From contig NZ_JAFEIF010000027.1 of NCBI RefSeq assembly GCF_017848645.1, forward strand, positions 1 to 64,000: DNA of 64,000 nucleotides, read 5' to 3'. The notes under the pieces are model-generated. The model was not told the origin of the DNA, searched no databases, and saw only the letters and a list, made by a program, of their open reading frames with translations. The translations under genes and the position numbers were made by a program. Shown piece after piece: positions 50,479 through 59,224 of this stretch. Origin of the DNA: Limnohabitans sp. Its GTDB lineage: Bacteria; Pseudomonadota; Gammaproteobacteria; Burkholderiales; Burkholderiaceae_C. Each line of letters opens with the position of its first letter. The first letter of the stretch is position 1.

Positions 50479-50709
50479 AACAACAACATCAAGGTGTGCC
50501 AGAGCACGTTTTGACGGGCCTTTAGGGAAAACGCCTTGCAATTTTTTTGGCGATATCGCAGATAATGACTTGACTTCGGTGCAAAAACCCTGAAGTCCAG
50601 TCTGCGGTGAACAGATCAGTTTCGCTTTCCTTCCGATGTTTTCAGGTTTGTTGAATGCGCTTTCGGAGCTCCATCGCTTTTATTTCTGTGTTTTGAGGAG
50701 TCCCTTTTC

Positions 50710-51291
50710 ATGGGCAACAAACTTTACGTCGGCAACCTGCCTTACTCGGTTCGTGACGGCGATCTGGAACAAGCCTTCGGCGAATTCGGTGCTGTGACCA
50801 GCGCCAAGGTCATGATGGAGCGCGACACCGGCCGCTCCAAAGGCTTTGGTTTTGTGGAAATGGGCAGCGACGACGAAGCGCAAGCCGCGATCAACGGCAT
50901 GAATGGCCAGCCTTTGGGCGGCCGCAATGTGGTCGTGAACGAAGCACGCCCCATGGAAGCGCGTCCTCCCCGCTCAGGTGGTGGCGGCTTCGGTGGTGGT
51001 GGTGGTGGCGGCTTTGGCGGCGGTCGCCGGGAAGGCGGCGGTGGTGGTTACGGCGGTGGCGGCTACGGCGGCGGTCGTGAAGGCGGCGGCGGTGGTTATG
51101 GCGGCGGCCGTGAAGGCGGTGGCGGCTACGGCGGTGGCCGCGAAGGTGGTGGCGGTTATGGCGGCGGCGGCCGTGGCGAAGGTGGCGGCGGTGGTTTCCG
51201 CAGCCCCTACGGCGCAGGCCCTCGCGGCGGTGGCGGTCGCCGTGAAGGTGGTCGCGAAGGCGGTGGCGGCGGCTACGGCGGCGGTTACTGA
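50710..51291 (+). CDS. Glycine-rich RRM RNA-binding protein (cold-shock Rbp type)
   Basis: This 193-residue protein has one RNA recognition motif (residues about 3-80) with RNP2 LYVGNLP and RNP1 KGFGFVEM. A disordered Gly/Arg/Tyr-rich tail of about 100 residues follows, built from repeats such as GGGYGGGREGGG. Single-RRM proteins of this type act as RNA chaperones induced at low temperature, and the Gly-rich tail is longer than usual. A long 231-bp leader before the ATG may carry the regulation. Confidence 0.94.
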   Translation: MGNKLYVGNLPYSVRDGDLEQAFGEFGAVTSAKVMMERDTGRSKGFGFVEMGSDDEAQAAINGMNGQPLGGRNVVVNEARPMEARPPRSGGGGFGGGGGGGFGGGRREGGGGGYGGGGYGGGREGGGGGYGGGREGGGGYGGGREGGGGYGGGGRGEGGGGGFRSPYGAGPRGGGGRREGGREGGGGGYGGGY

Positions 51292-51333
51292 TCGCGCAAT
51301 GGCTTGGGCTGATCACTCAGCCCCAACATGTCC

Positions 51334-51362
51334 AAGGCCCTGCATTGCAGGGCTTTGTCGTT
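51334..51362 (+). terminator. Rho-independent terminator of the RRM gene
   Basis: GCCCTGC and GCAGGGC (51337-51343 and 51347-51353) form a 7-bp stem, extended by A-U pairs, with the loop ATT, followed by TTTGTCGTTT. It is 43 bp after the stop of the RNA-binding protein gene. Confidence 0.75.
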
Positions 51363-51459
51363 TCTGGCGTTTGTTGAGTGCTTGTTTGAGCGCTGGCCCA
51401 GGTCGGCCTGGTCTCGGGTTGGGGTGCCCCATCCGCGAGGGGGCGAAGCCGATATGCCC

Positions 51460-52068
51460 TCAGGGGGTCTGACGTGGCGGCAAAACCGCGCGCACCCGGC
51501 CCTGCAGCTCGTACTGGCCGCTGCGGGTGTCGAAGTTCAGGGTTTGGGCGCTGAACACGTCCGCGCCGCGGGTGATGCGCACGGGTTGGTCCGAAACCAG
51601 GCGCTCTTCTTCCAGCCAAGCCGTGAGTGTTTCGCCGCGCAGCTCGACGCGCGGGCTCTGCGCATCGGCCTGTCGCACCGCGATCGCATCCCCGCTCAGG
51701 GTCACCTGTTGTTCGGCTTCACGGGAAATGCCTTTTTTCGCCTGGGCCGTCAGGCGTGTGCCCGCCTCGTTTTCGGCCAGGATGCGCACGCCCTCGATGT
51801 GCAGGCTTTGGGTGGCCGGAAAGTGGGTGGCGCTTTGGCCGCTGATTTCGCGGGTCAGTCGGCCTGAAGCGTCAAAGGATTTGACCGTGAATTGATCGAG
51901 CCGAAAATCCGGGTCCTGGCGCAGCTGGGGATCGATGCCGGGCGGCATCAACTCGGGCACGCTGCGCACCAGCCACCAGCTGCCCAAAGCCAAAATGGCA
52001 AACAGGAACAAGGGCAGGTAAATTGTGAACCGGTCCAGGGTGCGGCGCACTCGCGTGAACAGGTTCAT
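51460..52068 (-). CDS. lptC: LPS export system protein LptC
   Basis: This 202-residue protein has one N-terminal membrane anchor (FTIYLPLFLFAILALGSWWL) and a periplasmic beta-jellyroll. The family pattern is visible in LDQFTVKSFDASGRLTREISG and LHIEGVRIL. LptC passes lipopolysaccharide from LptB2FG to LptA. It overlaps kdsC by 4 bases. The usual next genes lptA and lptB do not follow; the transcript meets a convergent RNA-binding gene instead. Confidence 0.92.
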   Translation of the reverse strand: MNLFTRVRRTLDRFTIYLPLFLFAILALGSWWLVRSVPELMPPGIDPQLRQDPDFRLDQFTVKSFDASGRLTREISGQSATHFPATQSLHIEGVRILAENEAGTRLTAQAKKGISREAEQQVTLSGDAIAVRQADAQSPRVELRGETLTAWLEEERLVSDQPVRITRGADVFSAQTLNFDTRSGQYELQGRVRAVLPPRQTP

Positions 52069-52643
52069 GCCGATGCGCCCGGGTGGTCGTGCACACCCAC
52101 TTGTGCGAGCAAGGCGGCGTAGTGCCCGCCCGCCACCAGCAGCAAGTCACAAAAGGCGCGGGCAGCGCCTTCGCCGCCGCGCTCGGCGGTGGTGTGGTGA
52201 GCCAGCGCTTTGGCCTGGGCATGGGCGTTGGCCGGGGCGCAAGCGAAAGCGGCGCGTTGCATCACGGGCAAATCGGGCCAGTCATCGCCGATGGCGGCCG
52301 CTTGCGCCCAGCTCAGGTTCAATTCGCTCAAAAAGGCCTCGGCTGCCGGGCGCTTGTCTTCGGTGCCAAATCGGGCGTGGGTGATGCCCAGCGCCTTCAG
52401 GCGCAGGCGCAGCGGGGCCGAATCGCGGCCGGTGATGACCACGGGCGTGATGCCCGCCTTTTGCAGCAGTTTCAGGCCCTGGCCGTCCAGCGTGTTGAAG
52501 CGCTTGAGGGTCTCGCCGCTTTCAGAAAAATACAGCCCACCATCGGTCAGCACGCCGTCGATGTCGAAAAACGCCACACGAATGCCTTGTGCTTGCAGCA
52601 GCAATTCGGGCGGGTAGTGCAGAGCAGGTGTCAGGGCTTGCAT
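52065..52643 (-). CDS. kdsC: 3-deoxy-D-manno-octulosonate 8-phosphate phosphatase
   Basis: This 192-residue HAD phosphatase has nucleophile Asp27 and Asp29 in FFDIDGVLTDGG and later motifs VITGRDS and IGDDWPDLPVM. It removes phosphate from KDO-8-P to give KDO for lipopolysaccharide. It lies between kdsD (1 bp apart) and lptC (4-bp overlap), the classical envelope operon order. Confidence 0.95.
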   Translation of the reverse strand: MQALTPALHYPPELLLQAQGIRVAFFDIDGVLTDGGLYFSESGETLKRFNTLDGQGLKLLQKAGITPVVITGRDSAPLRLRLKALGITHARFGTEDKRPAAEAFLSELNLSWAQAAAIGDDWPDLPVMQRAAFACAPANAHAQAKALAHHTTAERGGEGAARAFCDLLLVAGGHYAALLAQVGVHDHPGASA

Positions 52644-52644
52644 C

Positions 52645-53622
52645 TCAGATCACCTTGGCGCGCATCAGGTCGTTGGAGTTGATGGCCCCGCACAGCAGGC
52701 CCTGCGCATCCACCACCAAAATGCTGGTGATGCGGTGCAGCTCCATCATCTCGGCGGCTTCGACGGCCAGCGCGTCGTGGCGGATGGTGCGCGGGTTGGG
52801 GTGCATGACGTCCCGGGCACTGAGGCTGCGCAGGTCCACGCCTTTTTCAATGAGGCGGCGCAAATCACCATCGGTGAAGACGCCCAGCACACGGCCATCG
52901 GCATCGGTGACCGAGGTCGCGCCCAGGCCTTTGCTGCTCATCTCGCGCATGAGGGCGGTGAATTCGGCATCTGGTCCGACTTGCGGCACATCGGCGCCTT
53001 TGCGCATCACATCGCCCACATGGGTGAGCAGCTTGCGGCCCAACGAACCACCTGGGTGCGAGCGGGCAAAGTCTTCCGGTTTGAAGCCCCGGGCGTCGAG
53101 CAGGGCCACGGCCAGCGCGTCGCCCATGGCCAGCTGGGCGGTGGTGCTGGCGGTGGGGGCCAGGTTCAGCGGGCAGGCTTCTTTGTCGACCGAGCAGTCG
53201 AGCACCACGTCGGCGTGGCGAGCCAAGGAGGACTGCAGGCCACCCGTCAACGCGATCAGGGGCACACCCTGGCGCTTGAGCACGGGCAAGATGGCCACCA
53301 GCTCGTCGCTTTCGCCGCTGTTGGAGATGGCCAGCACCACGTCCACGGTTTTGATCATGCCCAGGTCGCCATGGCTGGCTTCGCCGGGGTGCACAAACAT
53401 GGCCGGGGTGCCGGTCGAGGCCAGTGTGGCGGCAATCTTGCGACCAATGTGACCGCTTTTGCCCATGCCGGTGACCACCACGCGGCCTTGCACGGCCAGC
53501 ACCATGTTCACGGCCCGGACAAAGCGCTCGTCCAGCCGGTCTTTCAGGCGGAGCAAGGCGGTGGCCTCGATGTCGAGGGTTTCGCGGGCGAGCTGCAGGG
53601 TGTGGTCGGGATGGGCAAGCAT
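52645..53622 (-). CDS. kdsD: Arabinose-5-phosphate isomerase
   Basis: This 325-residue enzyme has an SIS sugar isomerase domain (about residues 40-190, with GMGKSGHIGRKIAATLASTG and NSGESDEL). Two CBS domains follow at about 205-325 (VMRKGADVPQV; DVMHPNPRTI). It interconverts ribulose-5-P and arabinose-5-P, the first step to KDO. It is the first gene of the kdsD-kdsC-lptC operon and divergent from the antiporter gene. Confidence 0.95.
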   Translation of the reverse strand: MLAHPDHTLQLARETLDIEATALLRLKDRLDERFVRAVNMVLAVQGRVVVTGMGKSGHIGRKIAATLASTGTPAMFVHPGEASHGDLGMIKTVDVVLAISNSGESDELVAILPVLKRQGVPLIALTGGLQSSLARHADVVLDCSVDKEACPLNLAPTASTTAQLAMGDALAVALLDARGFKPEDFARSHPGGSLGRKLLTHVGDVMRKGADVPQVGPDAEFTALMREMSSKGLGATSVTDADGRVLGVFTDGDLRRLIEKGVDLRSLSARDVMHPNPRTIRHDALAVEAAEMMELHRITSILVVDAQGLLCGAINSNDLMRAKVI

Positions 53623-53742
53623 GGCCTCATTTTATCGGGCGGCGTGTGGTGCCCCACTCCGGATCTGCCTGAGCCCGCACCTCGGGGTGAATGAATCGAC
53701 TGGAGCGCCCAGCAGGTCACACACGCTTGTTACCATTGACGC

Positions 53743-55728
53743 ATGAGTGCTTTGGAGTTGACCCTGTTGTATTTGCTGGCGGCCGTGCTGGGCGTGGTGG
53801 GCTGCCGCATGCTCAAGCTGCCGCCCATGCTCGGCTACTTGGCGGTGGGGGTGGTGATTGGCCCCAATGCGCTGGCGCTGGCACAAAACTCCGAGGGCGT
53901 TCGGCACTTGGCCGAATTCGGCGTGGTGTTTTTGATGTTTGTGATCGGGCTGGAATTCAACCTGCCCAAGCTGCGCTCCATGCGCAAACATGTGTTTGGC
54001 CTGGGTCTGTTGCAGGTGCTATTGACGCTGGTGATCGTGACGGTGTTTTCCTTGTTTGTGGCCACCTTGGCCCCTACGCTGTGGAAGATGGAGTGGCAAA
54101 CCGCGCTGGCGCTGTCGAGCGCCATGGCCATGAGCAGCACAGCGATCGTGATCAAGCTGGTGGCCGACCGATTGGAGCTCGAGTCCGAGCACGGCAAACG
54201 GGTGGTGGGCGTGTTGCTGTTTCAGGATTTGGCGGTGGTGCCCCTGATCGTGATGATCCCGGCCCTGAGCGCCCCCGCCGACCAGATGCTCACGGCCTTG
54301 ATGATGGCCGCGCTCAAAGCCACGGTCTTGATCACCTTGCTCATGACAGGCGGGCAGCGCGTGATGCGCTGGTGGTTGACCCTGGTGGCGCGGCGCAAAA
54401 GCGAGGAACTGTTTGTGCTCAACCTGCTGCTGGTCACGTTGGGGCTGGCCTGGATCACCGAGCTGGCGGGCCTGAGCCTGGCGCTGGGGGCGTTCATTGC
54501 GGGCATGCTGATTTCAGAGACCGAGTACAAGCACCAGGTGGAGCTGGACATCCGGCCTTTCCACGACGTGTTGCTGGGCCTGTTTTTCATCACCATCGGC
54601 ATGATGCTGGACTGGCACATTGTGGTCGAGCGCTGGCCTCTGGTGCTGATCCTGACCACCTTGCCGGTGTTGTTCAAGCTGGTGCTGGTGACGGCGCTGG
54701 CCAAGTTGACGGGTGCGCCCAATGGGGTGTCTCTGCGCACCGGCTTGTACCTGGCGCAGGCGGGTGAATTCGGATTTGTGCTGCTCACACTGGGGGCACA
54801 GAGCAACATCATCCCGCCAGCCTTGCTCAACCCGGTGTTGGCCAGCATGGTTTTGTCGATGATGGCCACGCCTTTCATCATCATGCACAGCGACCGCATC
54901 GTGCTCAAGGTGGTGGCCAGCGAGTGGTTGCAGCAGTCCTTGCAAATGACCACCATCGCCCGCAAATCGATCAACACCAGCAAGCATGTCATCATCTGCG
55001 GCTACGGGCGTTGCGGCCAGAACCTGGCCCGTATGCTTGAAAAGGAAAACATCCCTTACATGGCGCTCGACTTGGACCCCGACCGGGTGCGCCAAGCCGC
55101 TGCGGCCGGGGATTCGGTGGTGTTTGGCGATGCCGCACGCCTGCAGTCACTCATGGCCGCAGGCCTGGCCCGCGCCAGCGCAGTGGTGATCACCTATCTG
55201 GATGTGCCCGCTGCCATGAAGGTGCTGGACCACACCCACAGCCATGCGCCGCAAGTGCCGGTGATTGTGCGCACCAAGGACGACCTCGATCTGGAAAAAC
55301 TGCAGCTGGCTGGGGCGACCGAGGTGGTGCCCGAGGCGCTGGAGGGCTCGCTCATGCTGGCCAGCCATGCGCTGGCCCTGGTGGGCGTGCCCATGCGGCG
55401 CGTGATCCGCATCGTGCAAGACCAGCGCGACGCCCGCTACAACCTGCTGCGCGGTTACTTCCATGGCGCAGACGACGACACGCTGGACGAAATCGACCAC
55501 GAGCGTTTGACCACGGTGGGCCTGCCTCTGGCCTCCCCCTGGTTGGGAAAGCGGGTAAAAGACCTGGCCTTTCACGCCATGGGCGTGCGTGTGGTGAACC
55601 TGCGCCGCGCCAATGGCCAACCCGAAACCGTGAACGACAACACGTCGCTGCATCCGGGCGACACGCTGGTGCTGTCGGGCAAATCCCAAACGCTGGCAGT
55701 GGCCGAAGAAAAACTCTTAAGAGGTTAA
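53743..55728 (+). CDS. KefB/YbaL-type monovalent cation:proton antiporter
   Basis: This 661-residue protein has a CPA2-type membrane domain (residues 1 to about 390, about 12 helices). A TrkA-N nucleotide-binding domain with [13 protein letters not shown] follows near 425, and then a TrkA-C domain near the end. Such antiporters exchange K+ or Na+ for protons, gated by ligand binding at the RCK domain. Its stop is 4 bp before apt, indicating one mRNA. Whether it is a glutathione-gated Kef is not decided. Confidence 0.93.
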   Translation: MSALELTLLYLLAAVLGVVGCRMLKLPPMLGYLAVGVVIGPNALALAQNSEGVRHLAEFGVVFLMFVIGLEFNLPKLRSMRKHVFGLGLLQVLLTLVIVTVFSLFVATLAPTLWKMEWQTALALSSAMAMSSTAIVIKLVADRLELESEHGKRVVGVLLFQDLAVVPLIVMIPALSAPADQMLTALMMAALKATVLITLLMTGGQRVMRWWLTLVARRKSEELFVLNLLLVTLGLAWITELAGLSLALGAFIAGMLISETEYKHQVELDIRPFHDVLLGLFFITIGMMLDWHIVVERWPLVLILTTLPVLFKLVLVTALAKLTGAPNGVSLRTGLYLAQAGEFGFVLLTLGAQSNIIPPALLNPVLASMVLSMMATPFIIMHSDRIVLKVVASEWLQQSLQMTTIARKSINTSKHVIICGYGRCGQNLARMLEKENIPYMALDLDPDRVRQAAAAGDSVVFGDAARLQSLMAAGLARASAVVITYLDVPAAMKVLDHTHSHAPQVPVIVRTKDDLDLEKLQLAGATEVVPEALEGSLMLASHALALVGVPMRRVIRIVQDQRDARYNLLRGYFHGADDDTLDEIDHERLTTVGLPLASPWLGKRVKDLAFHAMGVRVVNLRRANGQPETVNDNTSLHPGDTLVLSGKSQTLAVAEEKLLRG

Positions 55729-55732
55729 AGGC

Positions 55733-56287
55733 ATGGACGATTTGAACGTCAACGATTATTTGAAAAGTCACATCCGCACCGTGCCAGACTGGCCTGCGCC
55801 GGGCGTGCAGTTCCGCGACATCACGCCGCTCTTGCAAGACCCACGCGTGTTCCGAGTGCTGATCGACGCCTTTGTGCACCGTTACATGCACCCCGCCTTG
55901 CGGCCTGACGTGGTGGCAGGTCTGGATGCGCGCGGCTTCATATTGGGCTCGGTCGTAGCGTACGAGCTGGGGCTGGGTTTTGTGCCCATCCGCAAAAAAG
56001 GCAAACTGCCCTTCACCACGGTGGAAGAAACCTACGAGCTGGAATACGGCAGCGCCACCGTGGAGCTGCACACCGATGCCGTCAAGCCCGGTCAGCGCGT
56101 GCTGCTGATCGACGACCTGATCGCCACGGGCGGCACCATGATGGCGGGCAAAAAGCTGCTCGAAAAGCTGGGCGCGTCGGTCATCGAAGGCGCAGCCATT
56201 GTGGATTTGCCGGAGCTGGGCGGATCTGAGCGCATCCAAGCCAGCGGCTTGAAGCTGTTCACGCTGGTGTCTTTCGAGGGGCATTGA
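55733..56287 (+). CDS. apt: Adenine phosphoribosyltransferase
   Basis: This 184-residue enzyme converts adenine and PRPP to AMP in purine salvage. The PRPP loop [17 protein letters not shown] and the apt N-terminus [21 protein letters not shown] are clear. ATG 55733 comes 4 bp after the antiporter gene with AAAGG upstream, so the two are cotranscribed. No functional link between them is obvious. Confidence 0.95.
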   Translation: MDDLNVNDYLKSHIRTVPDWPAPGVQFRDITPLLQDPRVFRVLIDAFVHRYMHPALRPDVVAGLDARGFILGSVVAYELGLGFVPIRKKGKLPFTTVEETYELEYGSATVELHTDAVKPGQRVLLIDDLIATGGTMMAGKKLLEKLGASVIEGAAIVDLPELGGSERIQASGLKLFTLVSFEGH

Positions 56288-56387
56288 GGATTGAGGCAGC
56301 CCCTGCTGCGCGCTGTCACCCCCGGCGCTGACAAGCCAAGCGGACCGTTTTAAGCTGGGTGTTTTCCACTTGGCCCAGGACCGCCCC

Positions 56388-56924
56388 ATGAGCACACCCT
56401 CCACCCCACCAGCGGCCGCCGACGACCGCGTGCCTTACGCCAAACCCCAACCCTGGGGCATGGCCCCGGACATGGTGGTGCACGACGTGCAAACCGAAGA
56501 CGAGCGCCTGTGGGCGCCTGTCGCCCCCGGCATCTGGTCGCGCCCGCTGCACCTGAACGTGACGGGTGGCTTTTATGTGCACCTGCTCAAAGTCAAGCGC
56601 TCGGGCTTGCTGCAGCGCCACCGCCATTCCGGCATGGTGCACGCGCATGTGCTGCGCGGCAAATGGCTGTATCTGGAACATGACTGGGTGGCCGAAGAAG
56701 GCAGCTATGTGTTCGAACCCCCGGGCGAGACCCACACACTGGTGGTGCCCGACGACTGCCAGGACATGGTGACGATGTTCACCGTGCATGGTGCTTTGAT
56801 GTACGTGGACACCCAAGGCAATGCCACCGGCTACGACGATGTGTTCACCCGCATCGAGAAATACCGCGCCCACTTTGAGGCGGTGGGGCTGGGCGCGGAT
56901 TACGTGAAGACCTTCATGCGATAA
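56388..56924 (+). CDS. Cupin protein, 2,4'-dihydroxyacetophenone dioxygenase-like
   Basis: This 178-residue protein has a cupin barrel with metal-site residues in LLQRHRHSGMVHAHVLRGKW (His cluster) and FEPPGETHTLVV. The segment VHGALMYVDTQGNATGYDDV matches 2,4'-dihydroxyacetophenone dioxygenase relatives, which cleave a C-C bond with O2. Start MSTPSTP at 56388 is chosen over a TTG six codons upstream. It stands alone before a strong hairpin. Substrate unknown. Confidence 0.85.
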   Translation: MSTPSTPPAAADDRVPYAKPQPWGMAPDMVVHDVQTEDERLWAPVAPGIWSRPLHLNVTGGFYVHLLKVKRSGLLQRHRHSGMVHAHVLRGKWLYLEHDWVAEEGSYVFEPPGETHTLVVPDDCQDMVTMFTVHGALMYVDTQGNATGYDDVFTRIEKYRAHFEAVGLGADYVKTFMR

Positions 56925-56942
56925 GCACCGACCTTTCTTAGC

Positions 56943-56972
56943 CCCCCGCCCCTTGTGCAAAAGGGGCGGGGG
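56943..56972. terminator. Strong 12-bp hairpin between convergent genes
   Basis: CCCCCGCCCCTT and AAGGGGCGGGGG form a perfect 12-bp GC-rich stem with a 6-nt loop GTGCAA. It lies between the cupin gene and the convergent seven-gene operon. No real U tract follows on either strand, so it may be a bidirectional transcription barrier. Confidence 0.7.
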
Positions 56973-57002
56973 TTGAAAGTTCAGACCGAAGCTGTTCAGG
57001 AT

Positions 57003-58076
57003 TTAACGCTCAATGGTGCGGTTCCAACGGGCATTCCAAGTGGGTCGGTTTTCGTTGATGACCGACCAATCGAGCACCACCGCTGTTTTCATGTAATCGG
57101 CAAATTGCCGGAGTTTCAATTTGGCATCGTCGCCCACAGCAGGTGCTTTGGGGTTGGACGGAATTTGATTGCCATGCTCCAGTCCAGCCGCTTGCGCAGA
57201 AGCTGACAACAGGTGCTCGGCCAACTTTTGTGCCAAAACCGGCTCGGAGTTGTTGGCGATCACACACTGGGCCACCATGAGCACAACAGAGCCTTCTTTG
57301 GGTTGTGCGTATTCAACGGCAATGCCTTTTTCCTGCAAAGTCGCCACGCTCGTGGGTGTCAGGGGCGCGATGGCTGCTTCGCCGTTCTGGATCATTTCAG
57401 CCAATTTGGCCGAGCTGGGGATGTACTCGAGGACATTGGGGCCAATCGATGATTTCCATGCACCGAAGCCGGGCTCCACATTGGCCTCGGTGCCGCCTTT
57501 GATGCGGTTGAACATCAAGAAACCATGCAGACCAAAGGAAGATGAGGGCATGGACTGGAACACGACCTTGCCCTTGAATTTGGGATCGGCCATGTCCATC
57601 CAAGAGGTGGGGGCGGCCCAGCCTTTTTCAGCAAACATCTTCTTGTTGTAGGCCAGCCCGGTCATGCCCATGGTCACGCCAGCGGCAATGTCATCCTTGA
57701 AACGAGCGGTGGGAAAAATCTCATTCAAAGCCGGGCTGGGTTTGAGTTTTTCACACAGGCCCATGCCAGCGGCGCGGATCATCACGCCATCGTCGAGGAA
57801 CATCACATGCATCTGAGGCTTGTCTTTGTTGGCCTGCGCCTTGGCCAAGATTTCGGAAGAGGTGCCAGGCACCACCACCACCTTCACATTGTTGGCCTTT
57901 TCAAAAGCTGGAAACACATGGCTTGTCCACGTTTTCTCCATCACGCCGCCATTCATGCCGATGTACAAGGTTTTGGTTTGGGCCTGCGACAAGCTCGGCG
58001 TCAAGGCCGCGAGTGCTACGGTGAGGGCGCAAAGGGGCGTTTTCACAGAAAGAGTGGATCGCAACAAGGGGGTCAT
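57003..58076 (-). CDS. ABC transporter periplasmic substrate-binding protein (spermidine/putrescine type)
   Basis: This 357-residue binding protein has a signal peptide ending near LSQAQTK. The extracellular solute-binding family 1 pattern is visible in TLYIGMNGGVMEKTWTSHVFPAFE and TPTSVATLQEKGIAVEYAQPKEGS. It resembles PotD-like binders of polyamines or opine-like amines. It is the last gene of the seven-gene operon, overlapping the DAO gene by 4 bases. It delivers the substrate to the two permeases encoded upstream. Confidence 0.92.
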   Translation of the reverse strand: MTPLLRSTLSVKTPLCALTVALAALTPSLSQAQTKTLYIGMNGGVMEKTWTSHVFPAFEKANNVKVVVVPGTSSEILAKAQANKDKPQMHVMFLDDGVMIRAAGMGLCEKLKPSPALNEIFPTARFKDDIAAGVTMGMTGLAYNKKMFAEKGWAAPTSWMDMADPKFKGKVVFQSMPSSSFGLHGFLMFNRIKGGTEANVEPGFGAWKSSIGPNVLEYIPSSAKLAEMIQNGEAAIAPLTPTSVATLQEKGIAVEYAQPKEGSVVLMVAQCVIANNSEPVLAQKLAEHLLSASAQAAGLEHGNQIPSNPKAPAVGDDAKLKLRQFADYMKTAVVLDWSVINENRPTWNARWNRTIER

Positions 58077-59224
58077 GGTAAGTCTCCTGGGGTTGATGTG
58101 ACGGACAAAGGAAAGGCAGAAAAACGGGCAATGGAAAACGCCTCAATGGGCGTGGTCGAGCGGCCGTGACAAACCAGTTCGGCCAACACCTCACCCACAG
58201 CGGGGCCGGTTTGAAAACCAGCGCCTGCGAAGCCAAAAGCGTGAATCAAGCCGGGCGTGGTCTGGCTCAAGCCAATCACCGGCTCGTGGTCTGGCAAGTA
58301 GCCTTCTGTGCCACTCCAGGTGCGGATCACATGGGCATGCCGCAAGCGGGGAAGCAATTCAACCGATCGGGCCAGCACCAGGCCAATGGCTTCGCGTGAG
58401 GGACTGGCCCGCAGGTCATCCAGGGCAAAACCACGCGAGCCACCGATCACGCAATTGCCTCTGGGCGCTTGTCTGGCGTAGATGCCACCGCCTTCCACAC
58501 CCAGGCTCAAGTTCATGAATGTTGGCAGGGGTTCGGTCACGGCCATCACCGGGTGTGCCGATTCCATGGGCACGGGTTCGTTGAATTGGGCGGCCACTTG
58601 CCCTGCCCAGGCCCCTGCACAATTGAGCAAATGGGTGCTGCCAATGCGAACACCCGTGTTCGTCTCCATCTCGAAACCACTCGGTGCATGAACGATGCGC
58701 ACACAAGAAGTTCTCTCCATGATCACCGCACCCGCATCTTGCGCGGCCTTGGCAAAAGCTGGTGACACCAAACGGGGGTTGGCGTGCCCATCTTCAGCGC
58801 ACAAAGAACCGCCCACGATGCGTTCGCCCAGCCAAGGGTAGGTTTTGCGCAATGCATCGCCCCCGATGGTCTGCAAATTCAGGCCATGCGCTTGACACTT
58901 CTCGCGGTACGCTTGCAGCGAGGCCATGTCCGCTTCTGTTCGGGCGATCTTCAGATGCCCGGAGCGAATGTATTCGCCTTCGATCCCGATCACTGCGGGC
59001 AAGCGTCCCCAGATTTCGTGGGCCCGCTGAGACAGGGGCAGCTGCACCAGCGAGCGACCTTGGCGGCGCACGCCACCGTAGTTCACTCCGCTTGAGCGTG
59101 ATCCACACACATCCCGCTCAAGGAGCACAACCGACTTGCCGTGTCGCCTCAAAGCCAAGGCAGCGGAGGCCCCGACAATGCCGCCGCCCACGATGGCCAC
59201 ATCAAAGTCTTGTCTGCGGCTCAT
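58073..59224 (-). CDS. FAD-dependent oxidoreductase, DAO family (beta subunit)
   Basis: This 383-residue flavoprotein has the FAD motif VGGGIVGASAALALRRHG near residue 12 and the DAO C-terminal segment GFAGAGFQTGPAVGEVLAEL. It resembles glycine, sarcosine or D-amino-acid oxidases and the catalytic subunit of hydroxyproline or opine dehydrogenases. It overlaps its neighbours on both sides by 4 bases, so it is probably the catalytic part of a three-subunit enzyme with the next two genes. Confidence 0.92.
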   Translation of the reverse strand: MSRRQDFDVAIVGGGIVGASAALALRRHGKSVVLLERDVCGSRSSGVNYGGVRRQGRSLVQLPLSQRAHEIWGRLPAVIGIEGEYIRSGHLKIARTEADMASLQAYREKCQAHGLNLQTIGGDALRKTYPWLGERIVGGSLCAEDGHANPRLVSPAFAKAAQDAGAVIMERTSCVRIVHAPSGFEMETNTGVRIGSTHLLNCAGAWAGQVAAQFNEPVPMESAHPVMAVTEPLPTFMNLSLGVEGGGIYARQAPRGNCVIGGSRGFALDDLRASPSREAIGLVLARSVELLPRLRHAHVIRTWSGTEGYLPDHEPVIGLSQTTPGLIHAFGFAGAGFQTGPAVGEVLAELVCHGRSTTPIEAFSIARFSAFPLSVTSTPGDLP

